Notes under the pieces: model-generated
The model's database searches: none
The model's input: the letters and a program-made list of their open reading frames with translations, nothing else
What the model was told of the DNA's origin: nothing
Program-made: the position numbers and the translations under genes
Assembly: GCA_963699015.1 (NCBI GenBank)
Contig: CAVOSX010000001.1
Coordinates: 62,001 to 126,000, forward strand
DNA: 64,000 nucleotides
Direction: 5' to 3'
Source: PALSA-505 sp963699015
Lineage (GTDB): Bacteria > Actinomycetota > Actinomycetes > Streptosporangiales > Streptosporangiaceae
Shown: positions 15,672 through 25,128 of the stretch, piece by piece
How positions within the stretch are numbered: position 1 is the stretch's first letter
Layout of the letters: each line of letters begins with the position of its first letter

Positions 15672-18248
15672 TCAGGTACTCGCGCCGCCGTCCCCCGTAC
15701 TCCTGTGGTCCCCCGGCTCGGGGGGGCCAGACGCCAGCAGTTCATAGGTCGGGTTGACCATGAACGGGCGGTCGGCGCGGATGCCGACCGAGCCGCGGAA
15801 CCTCACCCGTGAACCGCATATGACACCGGGAATGCGGGACCGGCCGTAGAACAGCGCGGTCAGCTCGCCGGTGGAGTCCGCGATCTCGTAGGCGAGCACG
15901 GAGTTGTGCTCCACGGGGCGGATCTCAATGCTGCGCACCCGACCTTCGACGGTGGCCCGGCCCGGCCTGTTGAGGGTGCCGATCGGAGTAGCCCCCGGCG
16001 GCGGCGCGGGCCGCCCGTAGTCGGCCATGTCGGCGGCCGCCAGGCCATCCTTGTCCTTGCGGTCCCTGCGCTCCCTGCGGTCTTTGCGGTCGGTGCGGGA
16101 CGCCAGCGGCCGGCCCGGCCGCGCCTGGTCTGCGCCCGGCCGGCCGTTCCCTTGCTGCCCGGCGTCCTGAAGCCCGGCATCTTGAAGCCCGGCCCCCTGC
16201 GTCCCGGTGCCCTGTTTCCCGTCCTTGCCGTCCGGGTCCTGGCCCGCCTCCTGCGGCGCCGCGGGTCCGGTCTTGGCGGCCGCCGCGGCCTGCCGCTCCT
16301 GCAGCACCTCCACCCGGCTGGACACATCGAACGGGATGATCGTGGCCGCGGAACGGGGGATGCGGCTCACCGCCCCGGCGATCTTGTCCGCGGTGCGGTC
16401 GTGCAAGAACCGGCCGAGCAGCGGCGAGAAGCTGCGCCGGGGCAAGATCACGGTCACGTGCGTGCCGGGGTCGGCAGCCTCCTCGCTGACCAGCTCGGCG
16501 GCGGCCCGGACCAGCCGCCGGTCCGGAACGTCGATGAAGTCGAGCACGACGCCGCGATCCGCGCGCAGCCACTGCTCGCGCAGCATCTCGGCCCGGGTGC
16601 TGTCGATGACGAAGTGCACCGCGCGCAGCGTGGTCGGCCGCAGGCTCCGCGCATACCGCAGCGCGGCCAGCGTGGCCAGGTCGAAGCTGTCCACCAGCAC
16701 GAACACGGTACGGCGTGAATAGGCCGGGGCAGGTGGCGGCTGCCGGCCGCTGATCGTGTTCAGGACCTCGGCCTCCATGGTGTACTCCCGGTTCAGCCGG
16801 ATCAGCGCGGGCACTCCGACGGCGAAGAGCACGACGACGATCCAGGCGCCCTCGGTGAACTTCACCACCGCGAAGATCGCCACCACGATCGCGGTCAGCA
16901 CGCCGGCCGCGAAGTTGATGGTGAACCGGCGGCGCCAGCCGGGCTCCCGGCGGCGCAGGTGGTACCGGGCCATCCCGAAGCCCGCCATGGAGAAGGCGGT
17001 GAATACGCCGATCGCGTACAGCGGCACCAGGTCGTTGACCTTCGCGCCGCGGATGATGATCAGCGCTATCGAGACCACGGTCAGCACGATGATCGCGTTG
17101 GAGAACACCAGCCGGTGGCCACGCTTGAGCAGCCACCGGGGCAGGAACGCGTCGCCCGCGACGTAGCTGGCCAGGAACGGGAAGCCGTTGAAGCTGGTGT
17201 TCGCGCCGGTGAACAGGATCAGCGCGGTCGCCGCCTGCAGGACGTAGAACAGCACCCGGCCGAACCCGCCGCCGAAGGCGAGGGTGGCCTCCTGGGCGAG
17301 GACGGTGGGGGTGCCGTCGGTAAAGGGGGTGGCGTGGGTCACGTGCGCCAGCCAGGAGATCCCGGCCACGAGCGTGCCCAGAATGATGCCCTCGGCGACG
17401 AGCACCCGGCGGGCGTTGTTCCCCTCCGGCGGGCGGAACGCGCCGACGGCGTCGCTGACCGCCTCGATGCCGGTCAGCGAGGCACCGCCGTTGGCGAACG
17501 CGCGGAGCAGGGTGAAGATCAGGGCCGCGCTGACGATGCCGTTGGTGCCGGCGCCGATGGGAAAGGTGCCGTGCAGGGCGTGCGGGTCGATCCGAGGCAG
17601 GTCGCCAAATATCTCCTTGACCAGGCCGACCAGGATCATCAGCAGCACCATGCCGACGAACAGGAAGGTCGGCACCGCGAACGCCTTGCCTGCCTCCCGG
17701 ATCCCGCGCAGGTTGCCGACGCACAGCAGCAGGATCACCGCGATCGTGATCTCCAGGCTGTAGGAGCCCAGCGCCGGGAACGCGGAGACCACCGCCGCCG
17801 TGCCCGCCACCGTCTGCACCGCGACGGTGACCACGTAGTCGATCAGCAACGCCACCGCGGCGACCTGTGCGATCCGCGGGCCGAAGTTTTCCCGTGCCAC
17901 CACGTAGGAGCCACCCGGCCTGATGTAGACCATCACGACCTCGCGATAGGACAGCACCACGAGCACCATGACGAACAAGATGACCAGGGTCATCGGCAGT
18001 ATCAGCGTGAACGCCGCCAGCCCGGCCATCGGGAGCAGGGCGATGAGGATCTCCTCGGTGCCGTAGGCCGAAGAGGAGATCCCGTCCGGCGACAGCACGC
18101 CGAGCGCGAGCGGGTTGGACAGCCGCTGCTCGGAAAGCTGCTCGTTGACCAGCGGCTTGCCGAGCAGGCGGCGCTTGACCGAGTACCCCAGGCTTTCCGG
18201 GGCAGGAGCGCGCCCGCCGAGCAAATCTGCCGCCCTGCGTATGGCCAC
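15672..18248 (-). CDS. KimA-like APC-family potassium transporter with C-terminal OB-fold extension (copy B)
   Basis: About 858 residues, intact, a close paralogue of copy A over its whole length. Shared blocks include RRLLGKPLVNEQLSEQRLSN, ALILFTGANTSFNGFPFL and the USP-like segment RTVFVLVDSFDLATLAALRY. A charged linker of about 100 residues (GPAAPQEAGQ through RRDRKDK) separates the USP-like part from an OB-fold-like end (TVEGRVRSIEIRP to ELLASG). The GTG at 18248 was chosen because it aligns with copy A and has AGGAG just upstream; in-frame ATGs at 18272 and 18290 are alternatives. It is convergent with copy A, with 32 nt between the repaired stops. Membrane potassium uptake is inferred from family. 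Confidence 0.82.
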   Translation of the reverse strand: MAIRRAADLLGGRAPAPESLGYSVKRRLLGKPLVNEQLSEQRLSNPLALGVLSPDGISSSAYGTEEILIALLPMAGLAAFTLILPMTLVILFVMVLVVLSYREVVMVYIRPGGSYVVARENFGPRIAQVAAVALLIDYVVTVAVQTVAGTAAVVSAFPALGSYSLEITIAVILLLCVGNLRGIREAGKAFAVPTFLFVGMVLLMILVGLVKEIFGDLPRIDPHALHGTFPIGAGTNGIVSAALIFTLLRAFANGGASLTGIEAVSDAVGAFRPPEGNNARRVLVAEGIILGTLVAGISWLAHVTHATPFTDGTPTVLAQEATLAFGGGFGRVLFYVLQAATALILFTGANTSFNGFPFLASYVAGDAFLPRWLLKRGHRLVFSNAIIVLTVVSIALIIIRGAKVNDLVPLYAIGVFTAFSMAGFGMARYHLRRREPGWRRRFTINFAAGVLTAIVVAIFAVVKFTEGAWIVVVLFAVGVPALIRLNREYTMEAEVLNTISGRQPPPAPAYSRRTVFVLVDSFDLATLAALRYARSLRPTTLRAVHFVIDSTRAEMLREQWLRADRGVVLDFIDVPDRRLVRAAAELVSEEAADPGTHVTVILPRRSFSPLLGRFLHDRTADKIAGAVSRIPRSAATIIPFDVSSRVEVLQERQAAAAAKTGPAAPQEAGQDPDGKDGKQGTGTQGAGLQDAGLQDAGQQGNGRPGADQARPGRPLASRTDRKDRRERRDRKDKDGLAAADMADYGRPAPPPGATPIGTLNRPGRATVEGRVRSIEIRPVEHNSVLAYEIADSTGELTALFYGRSRIPGVICGSRVRFRGSVGIRADRPFMVNPTYELLASGPPEPGDHRSTGDGGAST

Positions 18249-18387
18249 GACTCCTGAGCCCTCCCCGTTCATAGTGTCCCTGGCTTTCATATCACCGCTA
18301 CCCCAGTGCCGTACGCGGTCGCGTTCGCGGTCCGGGCCGGCGTGACATGGTAGGGATGTCGTGATTGCTCACCGAGGGAGCACTGCG

Positions 18388-19734
18388 ATGACCGCGACGC
18401 CGTCCGCCGCCTCCGCCCCGGCTGCGGAAAACAGCCAGGCCCTGAGCCTGTCCGAGCTGCTCAAGCGCCCGCTCACGGCGCGCGACGGGGAGTCGCTGGG
18501 CCGGCTGTCCGACGTCATCGTCCGGCTGCGCGGCGCCGGCTATCCGCTGGTCACCGGCCTGGTCGGCACGGTCGGGGGACGGCAGGTCTACATTCCCGTC
18601 GAGCAGGTCAGCTCCTTCGACGGCGACGAGCTCAAGCTGACCAGCGCCCGCCTCGACCTGCGCAGGTTCGAGCGCCGCGAGGGCGAGGTGCTGCTGCGAG
18701 CCGACGTGCTCGGCCACCGGCTGATCGACGTGCCGCGCGCCCGGCTGGTCCGGGCGGCTGACCTGCAGCTCACCCGGCGGGCCGGGGAACCGGACGGGGA
18801 CCCGGACGGGGAATGGGTGCTGTCCGGGGTGGCCACCAGGCGCCGCCCCGGCCGGCTGCTCGCGCGGCTCGGCCTGGGCCGGCGTCATCGCCAGGACCAG
18901 GAAGTCTTCGAGGACCAGGGGAAGTTCGAGGCGCTGATCGGTCACGCCGGGAGCGCGGTGCTGCGCGGCCCGTTCGCGCGGATCCGGCTGCTGAGGCCCG
19001 CCCAGATCGCTGACCTGCTCGAGGACGCCTCCAAGGACGAGGAAACCGAGATCCTCCGCCAGGTGCACGCCGACCCGGAACTGGAGGCCGACGTCTTCGA
19101 GGAGCTTGACGACGAACGGGCCACCCGGCTGCTCGGCGCTCGTTCCGACCAGGAGATCGCCGAGGTGCTCAGCCGGATGCGGGCCGACGACGCGGCCGAC
19201 GCGATCGCCGAGCTGCCGCAGCGCCGCCGCGAGCCGGTGCTCGACCTGCTTCCGGCCGGACAGCGCACCAGGGTGCTGACCCTGATGGGATTCAACCCGA
19301 CCAGCGCCGGCGGCCTGATGGACGTGGACTACATCGCGCTGCCCGCGGACATGCCGGCGGATGAGGTACTCGCCGCGGTCCGCCACGCCGTGAAGCTGCA
19401 GCCGGAAGCTCTCACCAGCGTGCACGCGATCAGCGAGAGCGGGCAGCTGCGCGGGGTGGCCCGGCTGGTCACGCTGGTCCAGGCCGGTCCCGGCGCGCTG
19501 CTCGGCGACGTCAGCGACACCGATCCGGTGCGGGTCGGCCCGGACACCGACGTGGTGGACGTCGCGGTGCTGATGAGCGACTACAACCTGATCACGATCC
19601 CGGTCGTGGACGACCGCCGTCACATGCTGGGCGTCATCACGGTCGATGACGTGCTGGAGGCCACCTTGCCCGAGGACTGGCGCCGCCGCGAGGCCGCCGA
19701 GCCGCCCGACGCGCGTCGCGGACAGGCCGGGTGA
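18388..19734 (+). CDS. PRC-barrel / MgtE N-terminal / CBS domain protein without a channel domain
   Basis: 448 residues. An N-terminal PRC-barrel-like part (LSELLKRPLTARDGESLGRL) is followed by an MgtE_N superhelix (about 210-310: AQIADLLEDASKDEE, VFEELDDERATRLL, MRADDAADAIAEL). Two CBS motifs come last, the second in NLITIPVVDDRRHMLGVITV. These are the magnesium-sensing cytosolic parts of MgtE, but the five-helix channel is missing; the protein stops just after the CBS pair. It may regulate a transporter rather than transport. The ATG at 18388 has GAGGGAG upstream and a TAGGGAT -10 element at 18351-18357; the GTG at 18361 is less likely. It is divergent from copy B of the KimA-like transporter. 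Confidence 0.82.
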   Translation: MTATPSAASAPAAENSQALSLSELLKRPLTARDGESLGRLSDVIVRLRGAGYPLVTGLVGTVGGRQVYIPVEQVSSFDGDELKLTSARLDLRRFERREGEVLLRADVLGHRLIDVPRARLVRAADLQLTRRAGEPDGDPDGEWVLSGVATRRRPGRLLARLGLGRRHRQDQEVFEDQGKFEALIGHAGSAVLRGPFARIRLLRPAQIADLLEDASKDEETEILRQVHADPELEADVFEELDDERATRLLGARSDQEIAEVLSRMRADDAADAIAELPQRRREPVLDLLPAGQRTRVLTLMGFNPTSAGGLMDVDYIALPADMPADEVLAAVRHAVKLQPEALTSVHAISESGQLRGVARLVTLVQAGPGALLGDVSDTDPVRVGPDTDVVDVAVLMSDYNLITIPVVDDRRHMLGVITVDDVLEATLPEDWRRREAAEPPDARRGQAG

Positions 19735-19743
19735 GAGGGCGGC

Positions 19744-19779
19744 CCGGCCAGCCGCCCGGACCCGGCCAGCCGCCCGGAC
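19744..19779. repeat. Tandem 18-bp repeat in a convergent intergenic gap
   Basis: Two perfect head-to-tail copies of CCGGCCAGCCGCCCGGAC lie between the 3' ends of the MgtE_N/CBS gene and the CoA-transferase gene. They are GC-rich and could form part of a bidirectional terminator, but no clean hairpin with a U-tract is present. Confidence 0.7.
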
Positions 19780-19792
19780 CCGGCCCGCTCGG

Positions 19793-20932
19793 CTAGGCCA
19801 CGGTGCCCGCGGCGCGCAGGGCCGCGATCTGCTCGCCGGACAGCCCCAGCTCGGCGAGCACCGCGCCGGTGTCCGCCCCCGGTGCGGCCGGCGGCCGCGG
19901 CGGCGGGCATTGCGTGCGGCCGAACCGCGGCGCCGGCGCCGGCTGCGGCATCCCGTCATCGCCGGGCAGGAACGTGCCGCGCGCGGCGTTGTGCGGGTGG
20001 CCGGGAGCCTCGGCCGGGGTCAGGACGGGGGCCACGCACGCGTCCGACCCGGCGAACCTCTCCGCCCACTCGTCCCTGGTCCGCGCGCCGAACGCCGCCG
20101 CGAACCGTTCCCGCAGCACCGGCCATCCCGACCGGTCGTACTGGCCGGGCAGGTCGGCGGGGTCGAGCTCGAGCCCGGCGAGCAGGTCCGCGTAGAACTT
20201 CGGCTCCAGCGCGCCCACCGCGACGTGACGCCCGTCCGCGGTCTGGTAGGTGTCATAGAACGGCGCGCCGCCGTCCAGCAGGTTGGTGCCGCGCTCTTCG
20301 GTCCACAGGCCGCGGCCGAGCAGGCCGTACAGGAAGGAGTTGAGCAGGGCAGAGCCGTCAACCATGGCCGCATCGACCACCTGGCCGAGGCCGGAGCGCT
20401 CCCGCTCGACCAGCGCCGCGAGCACGCCGACCGCCAGCAGCATGCCGCCGCCGCCGAAATCGCCGACCAGGTTAAGCGGCGGAACCGGACGCTGGCCGGC
20501 CCGCCCGATCCCGTGCAGCACCCCGGACACGGCGATGTAGTCGATGTCGTGCCCGGCGGTCGGCGCGAGCGGGCCCTGCTGCCCCCATCCGGTCATCCGG
20601 GCGAAGACCAGCCGCGGGTTGCGCCGCAGGCACACATCGGGGCCGAACCCGAGGCGTTCGGCCACCCCCGGGCGAAACCCCTCCACCAGCACGTCGGCCC
20701 GCTCAGCCAGCTGCAGCAACAGGCGGATGCCCTCGGGGTCCTTGAGGTTGAGGCCGATCGACCGGCGGCCGCGGGCGAGCGGGCCGGCCGGCGCCCCGCC
20801 ATCTAGGCCGCGGGCACCGGCGCGGTCGACCCGCAGCACCTCGGCGCCCAGATCCGACAAGACCATGCATCCGAACGGCGCCGGGGCAAGGCTTGCGATC
20901 TCGACGACTCGCACACCGTGCAATGGCCCCAT
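19793..20932 (-). CDS. CaiB/BaiF family CoA-transferase, alpha-methylacyl-CoA racemase-like
   Basis: 379 residues with the family start GVRVVEIASLAPAPFGCMVL and GAEVLRVDR. His128 (AGHDIDYIA), Asp158 (NLVGDFGGG) and Glu243 (ALEPKFY) line up with the catalytic His126, Asp156 and Glu241 of mycobacterial MCR, which favours a racemase acting on 2-methyl-branched acyl-CoAs over a CoA-transferase. The likely role is branched-chain lipid or sterol side-chain breakdown. The ATG at 20932 has GAGGAGG upstream and a TAGGAT box further up. It is divergent from the phospholipase gene. Confidence 0.87.
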   Translation of the reverse strand: MGPLHGVRVVEIASLAPAPFGCMVLSDLGAEVLRVDRAGARGLDGGAPAGPLARGRRSIGLNLKDPEGIRLLLQLAERADVLVEGFRPGVAERLGFGPDVCLRRNPRLVFARMTGWGQQGPLAPTAGHDIDYIAVSGVLHGIGRAGQRPVPPLNLVGDFGGGGMLLAVGVLAALVERERSGLGQVVDAAMVDGSALLNSFLYGLLGRGLWTEERGTNLLDGGAPFYDTYQTADGRHVAVGALEPKFYADLLAGLELDPADLPGQYDRSGWPVLRERFAAAFGARTRDEWAERFAGSDACVAPVLTPAEAPGHPHNAARGTFLPGDDGMPQPAPAPRFGRTQCPPPRPPAAPGADTGAVLAELGLSGEQIAALRAAGTVA

Positions 20933-21094
20933 CCGACCGCCTCCTCGCGATGATCCGCCATCCTACGGTCGGCCGCCGGTTGGCTCACCGGACGCGACCT
21001 TGTCGCCCGCCGGTCACCCGTGGGCCTTGTGGCGCTTGCAGCGGGTTGGCAGACTTCCTGCGACCCACGGGCGCGCAGCAACAGGAGGACCAGC

Positions 21095-22510
21095 ATGGGC
21101 ATGCGGGACATCCAGCCGGACAGCGGCCACGGGCCCACCAGGCGCGGACTGCTCGCGGCGGGGCTCGCCGCAGGGACGGCAGCCAGCACCGGCGCCTGGC
21201 GGGCGGCCGGGCCAGCCCGGCACGCCGGGGCGCCGTCCGGCACGCCCGGGGCCGGCCCCGGGCTGCGCAAGCCCGGATCGCGGCCCTACCCGGATCTGCC
21301 GGCCGGCCGGGACACGCTTCCGCTCATCCGGCACATCGTGGTGCTCATGATGGAGAACCACTCTTACGACAACAAGCTCGGCCTGCTGAACCGGCCCGGC
21401 GCGGACGGCTTTACCGTCGGCAAGCACGGCAAGCCGACCGCGACCAACCCGTACCAGAACGGCAAGATCCAGCACGCCTTCCGGATGCCCACCACCTGCC
21501 AGCTGAGCGGCCACCCGGCGCAGGACTGGCAGAACAGCCACATCCAGTACGACCACGGCAAGCTGGACGGCTTCGTCGAGTCCGGCAGCGGCCCGGTGTC
21601 GATGGGGTACTGGCAGCAGCAGGACCAGCCGTTCTACTACTCGCTGGCCTCGACCTTCCCGATCGCGGACCGGTATTTCTGCTCGCTGCTCGGCCAGACC
21701 TTCCCGAACCGCCTCTACCTGATGGCCGCCACCTCGCTCGGCGTGGTGAACGACACCCTGCCGTCCGAGGCACCGCCGAACGGGACGATCTTCGACTTGC
21801 TCGACGCGCACCACATCACGTGGCGGAACTACTACTCCACGACGCCGTCCACGCTGCTGTTCCCGACCGTCTACTTCGCCAACTTCGGCACCAAGGTCCT
21901 CCCGCTGTCGCACTTCTTCAACGACGCCGCCAGCGGCCACCTGCCCAGCTACTGCATCGTCGACCCCGACTACAGCACGCACTCCGAAGAGAACCCGCAG
22001 AACATCGCGGTCGGGGAGGCGTTCGCGGCAGAGGTCATCCGGGCGGTCATGTCCGGCCCGGACTGGGAGTCCACGCTGCTGATATGGACCTACGACGAGC
22101 ACGGCGGCTATTACGACCACGTACCGCCGCCCAAGGCGATCCCGCCCGACAACATCCCGCCCGACGTGCCGAAGGGGCAGGTCTTTGACGGGTTCGGCCG
22201 GTACGGGTTCCGGGTGCCGTGCGCGGTGGTCTCGCCCTGGGCCCGGCGCAACTACGTCTCGCACCGGACCTTCGATCACGCCAGCATCTGCAAGCTGGTG
22301 GAGACCAAGTGGAACCTGCCCGCCATGACCTTCCGGGACGCCAACGCCAACAACATGCTCGACATGGTGGACCTGAAGCGCCCGGCGTTCATCAAGCCGC
22401 CGAAGCTGGCCGCCCCGCTCTATGACACCGATGCCGACGCGGTGCTGTGCAGCATCCTCGGGCCGGGAACCATCCCCCCGCCCGGATCGGTCACCGGGCC
22501 GTCCAGCTAG
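21095..22510 (+). CDS. Tat-exported phospholipase C / acid phosphatase family phosphoesterase
   Basis: 471 residues. The N-terminus carries a twin-arginine signal (Arg16-Arg17 in TRRGLLAAGLAAG). The mature part matches bacterial non-haemolytic phospholipase C/AcpA: HIVVLMMENHSYDNKLG near the start of the domain, PIADRYFCSLLGQTFPNR in the middle, IWTYDEHGGYYDHVPPP for the later metal-site residues, and a closing FDHASICKLVE block. It hydrolyses phosphate esters or phospholipids outside the membrane. The ATG at 21095 has AGGAGG 6 nt upstream. It is the only clearly Tat-secreted enzyme in the window. Convergent with the YbjN gene, overlapping by 4 nt. Confidence 0.88.
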   Translation: MGMRDIQPDSGHGPTRRGLLAAGLAAGTAASTGAWRAAGPARHAGAPSGTPGAGPGLRKPGSRPYPDLPAGRDTLPLIRHIVVLMMENHSYDNKLGLLNRPGADGFTVGKHGKPTATNPYQNGKIQHAFRMPTTCQLSGHPAQDWQNSHIQYDHGKLDGFVESGSGPVSMGYWQQQDQPFYYSLASTFPIADRYFCSLLGQTFPNRLYLMAATSLGVVNDTLPSEAPPNGTIFDLLDAHHITWRNYYSTTPSTLLFPTVYFANFGTKVLPLSHFFNDAASGHLPSYCIVDPDYSTHSEENPQNIAVGEAFAAEVIRAVMSGPDWESTLLIWTYDEHGGYYDHVPPPKAIPPDNIPPDVPKGQVFDGFGRYGFRVPCAVVSPWARRNYVSHRTFDHASICKLVETKWNLPAMTFRDANANNMLDMVDLKRPAFIKPPKLAAPLYDTDADAVLCSILGPGTIPPPGSVTGPSS

Positions 22511-23025
22511 CCGTCGGCGCCCGGTCCGGCCTCGGCGAACCTGGCGAAGGCCTGCAGGTTGGCCAGGCTCTCCCCGCGCCTGGACCGCCACGCCCATTCC
22601 CGCCGGATGGACGAGGCGAAGCCGAGCTCGAGAGCGGTGTCGAAGTTGTCGTCGCTGTAGCTGAGCACGCAGCCGAGCAGCCGGTCGATCTCGGCCGTCG
22701 TCACGCTGCTCAGCGCCAGCCGGCCGACCAGGTAGACGTCGCCGAGCGGATCGAGGGCGAAGTGCACCCCGTACATCCGCGCGCCGCGCTCCAGCAGGAA
22801 CCGGTAGAAGCGGGCGTGATTCTCGTCCGGCTGGCGGCAGAAGAACGCCTCGACGTGCAGGCTGTGCGCGGCCACGATCAGCCACGTCATGGTGGCGAGC
22901 TTGTGCTGCCCGGCCAGCTTGACCAGGTAGGCCCCTGGCCGGGGGTTCTCGTAGTCGAGCCCGAGCTCGGCCAGCGCGGCCTCGATCACCGCGTCAGGTG
23001 CCTGCGGGCTCACCCCGGGCCTCAC
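22507..23025 (-). CDS. YbjN domain-containing protein
   Basis: 172 residues with the YbjN-type fold (HVEAFFCRQPDENHARFYRF, LALDPLGDVYLVGRLA-like core, TTAEIDRLLGCVLSYSDDNF). The biochemical function is unknown; the fold resembles type III secretion chaperones. The GTG at 23025 overlaps the stop of mshA by 4 nt (GTGA), so the two are co-translated. Conservation next to mshA in actinobacteria suggests a link with mycothiol or simply a conserved gene order. Confidence 0.82.
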   Translation of the reverse strand: MRPGVSPQAPDAVIEAALAELGLDYENPRPGAYLVKLAGQHKLATMTWLIVAAHSLHVEAFFCRQPDENHARFYRFLLERGARMYGVHFALDPLGDVYLVGRLALSSVTTAEIDRLLGCVLSYSDDNFDTALELGFASSIRREWAWRSRRGESLANLQAFARFAEAGPGADG

Positions 23026-24307
23026 GCGTCTACCGGGGCCGCACTGTTCATGGCCACGCCGTTCATTGCCCCGGTATATACCCCCATGAGCTGATCCACC
23101 GCGCCGGTCCAGCTGAACCGGGCAGCGTGCTCGATCGCGCCGGCCGACAACCGGGCCAGCCGGCCGGGCGAGGCGATCAGGTCCCGCACCGCGCGGGCGT
23201 AGGCCGACGGGTCATGGCCCGGCACCAGCACGCCGGACACCCCGTCGCGCACCGCGGTGCGCAGGCCGCCGACCGCCGCTGCCACCACCGGCGTGCCGCA
23301 CGCCTGCGCCTCGACCGCCACCAGGCCGAACGATTCCGAGTAGGACGGCACGAGCACGGTGGTCGCCGCCCGGTACCAGTCGGCCAGCTCCGGCTGCGGG
23401 CAGGGCGGCTCCAGCCGGAGCACGCCGGAGATGCCGAGCGCGGCCGCCAGTTCCGCGAGCTGATCGGGGTCGGCCCGCCCGGCGCCGCTCGGCCCGCCGA
23501 CGAAGGCCACGACCAGCGGCCGGCCAGCAGCGGATCGTCGCGGATCAGCCGCGCGGCGGCGTGCAGGACCAGGTGCGGCGCCTTGAGCGGCTGCACCCGG
23601 CCTGCGAACATGAGCACCACGGCGTCGGCGGGCAGGCCGAGCCGGCGCCGCGCCGCACGCTGTGATCCCGGGTGGAACACGGTCAGGTCCACTCCAGGGT
23701 TGACGGTCGCGACCCGGGACGCGTCCGCGCCGTACAGGCCGACCAGCTGGTCCGCCTCGGCCGCCGTGTTGGCGACCAGCCGGTCCGCGGCGGCGATCAC
23801 CTCCGCCTCGCCGCGGATCCTGGTCTCGGGCTCGGCCGCGTCGCCCGCGGCCAGCGCGGCGTTCTTCACCTTCCCCAGGGTGTGCATGGATTGCACGAGC
23901 GGCACGCCCCAGCGGACCTTCGCCACCGTCCCTACCTGGCCCGACAGCCAGTAGTGCGCGTGCACGAGGTCGTACCGCCCCGGTTCGTAGGCGGCCTCGG
24001 CGCGCAGCACCCCGAGGGTGAAATGGCACAGCTGGGCGGGCAGGTCCGCCTTGTCCAGCTCCTCGAACGGGCCTGCGACCACGTGCCTGACGAGCACGCC
24101 GGGAGCCAGCTCGGTCACCGCGGGCGCATCCCTGCTGACCGCGCGAGTGAAGATCTCGATCTCCACGCCGCGCGCGGCCAGCCGCCGGGCTACCTCGACG
24201 ACGTACACGTTCAGGCCGCCGGCGTCGCCGGTTCCTGGCTGGTCGAGCGGCGATGTATGGACGCTGATCGTCGCGATCCGCCGGGGGACGCGTCGCAGCA
24301 CGGGCAT
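23022..24307 (-). CDS. mshA: D-inositol-3-phosphate glycosyltransferase MshA (mycothiol synthesis), one apparent frameshift
   Basis: About 428 residues when repaired. MshA joins UDP-GlcNAc to 1L-myo-inositol-1-phosphate, the first step of mycothiol synthesis. The N-terminus has the GT4 donor-side start ISVHTSPLDQPGTGDAGGLN and HAHYWLSG. After the FAGRVQPLKAPHLVLHAA segment the frame changes near 23525-23530 and continues as LVVAFVGGPSG, then PSYSESFGLVAVEAQACGTP with the nucleotide-sugar-binding glutamates. The start ATG at 24307 has GGAGG upstream. Mycothiol is essential or near-essential for redox balance here, so a real null is unlikely and a sequencing error is more probable. Divergent from gpmA. 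Confidence 0.88.
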
Positions 24308-24371
24308 GCACCTCCGACAGGGCAACCTTGCCAGGCCGCATCCTGTTCCCCGGCACGCCGCCGGACGTCAC

Positions 24372-24377
24372 TAAGCT
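24372..24377 (+). promoter_or_regulatory. -10 box (TAAGCT) of gpmA, leaderless type
   Basis: TAAGCT ends 7 nt before the ATG at 24385 and no Shine-Dalgarno sequence lies between them. Confidence 0.42.
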
Positions 24378-24384
24378 CGCCGGT

Positions 24385-25128
24385 ATGCGAACCCTGGTGC
24401 TGCTCCGGCACGGCGAAAGCGTCTGGAACTCCGAGGGCCTGTTCACCGGATGGGTCGACGTGGGGCTGTCCGGCAAGGGCAAGAAGGAAGCCGACAGCGC
24501 GGGCACGCTGCTGCGGGATGCGGGACTGCGCCCCGCGATCGTGCATACCTCGGTGCTCACCCGCGCCATCCAGACCGCGAACAGCGCGCTCGAGTCGGCG
24601 GATCTGCTGTGGCTGCCGGTGCGCCGATCCTGGCGGCTGAACGAGCGCCACTACGGCGCGCTGCAGGGCAAAGACAAGGCCAGGACGCGCCAGGAGTTCG
24701 GCGATGAGCAGTTCATGCTCTGGCGACGGTCCTACGACGTGCCCCCGCCGCCGCTGCCCGACGACGATCCGCTGTCGCAGGCAGGCGACCCGCGGTACGC
24801 GGCGCTGCCGCCGGATCTGCTGCCGCGGACCGAGTGCCTCAAGGACGTGCTCGGGCGGCTGATGCCCTACTGGCAGGACGCGATCGTCCCTGACCTGCTG
24901 GCAGGCCATACCGTGCTGGTGGTCGCCCACGGGAACTCGCTGCGCGCACTCGTCAAGCACCTGGACGGCATCTCGGACGAGGACATCTCCTCGCTGAACA
25001 TCCCGACCGGCATCCCGCTGGTCTACGAGCTCGACGGCGAGTTCAGGCCGGTCACCGCGGGAGGCAGGTATCTCGACCCGCAGGCTGCGGCCGACGCCGC
25101 CGAGGCAGTGCGAAATCAGGGCCGATAG
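24385..25128 (+). CDS. gpmA: 2,3-bisphosphoglycerate-dependent phosphoglycerate mutase
   Basis: 247 residues, the usual length. The phospho-histidine is His9 in LLRHGESVWN, followed by FTGWVDVGLS, the substrate-binding RRSWRLNERHYGALQG stretch and the second catalytic histidine in VVAHGNSLRALVKHL. It interconverts 3- and 2-phosphoglycerate in glycolysis and gluconeogenesis. The ATG at 24385 is preferred over the upstream ATG at 24328 because it gives the standard N-terminus and has a -10 box 7 nt away. Neighbouring senX3/regX3 downstream matches the common actinobacterial order. Confidence 0.95.
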   Translation: MRTLVLLRHGESVWNSEGLFTGWVDVGLSGKGKKEADSAGTLLRDAGLRPAIVHTSVLTRAIQTANSALESADLLWLPVRRSWRLNERHYGALQGKDKARTRQEFGDEQFMLWRRSYDVPPPPLPDDDPLSQAGDPRYAALPPDLLPRTECLKDVLGRLMPYWQDAIVPDLLAGHTVLVVAHGNSLRALVKHLDGISDEDISSLNIPTGIPLVYELDGEFRPVTAGGRYLDPQAAADAAEAVRNQGR

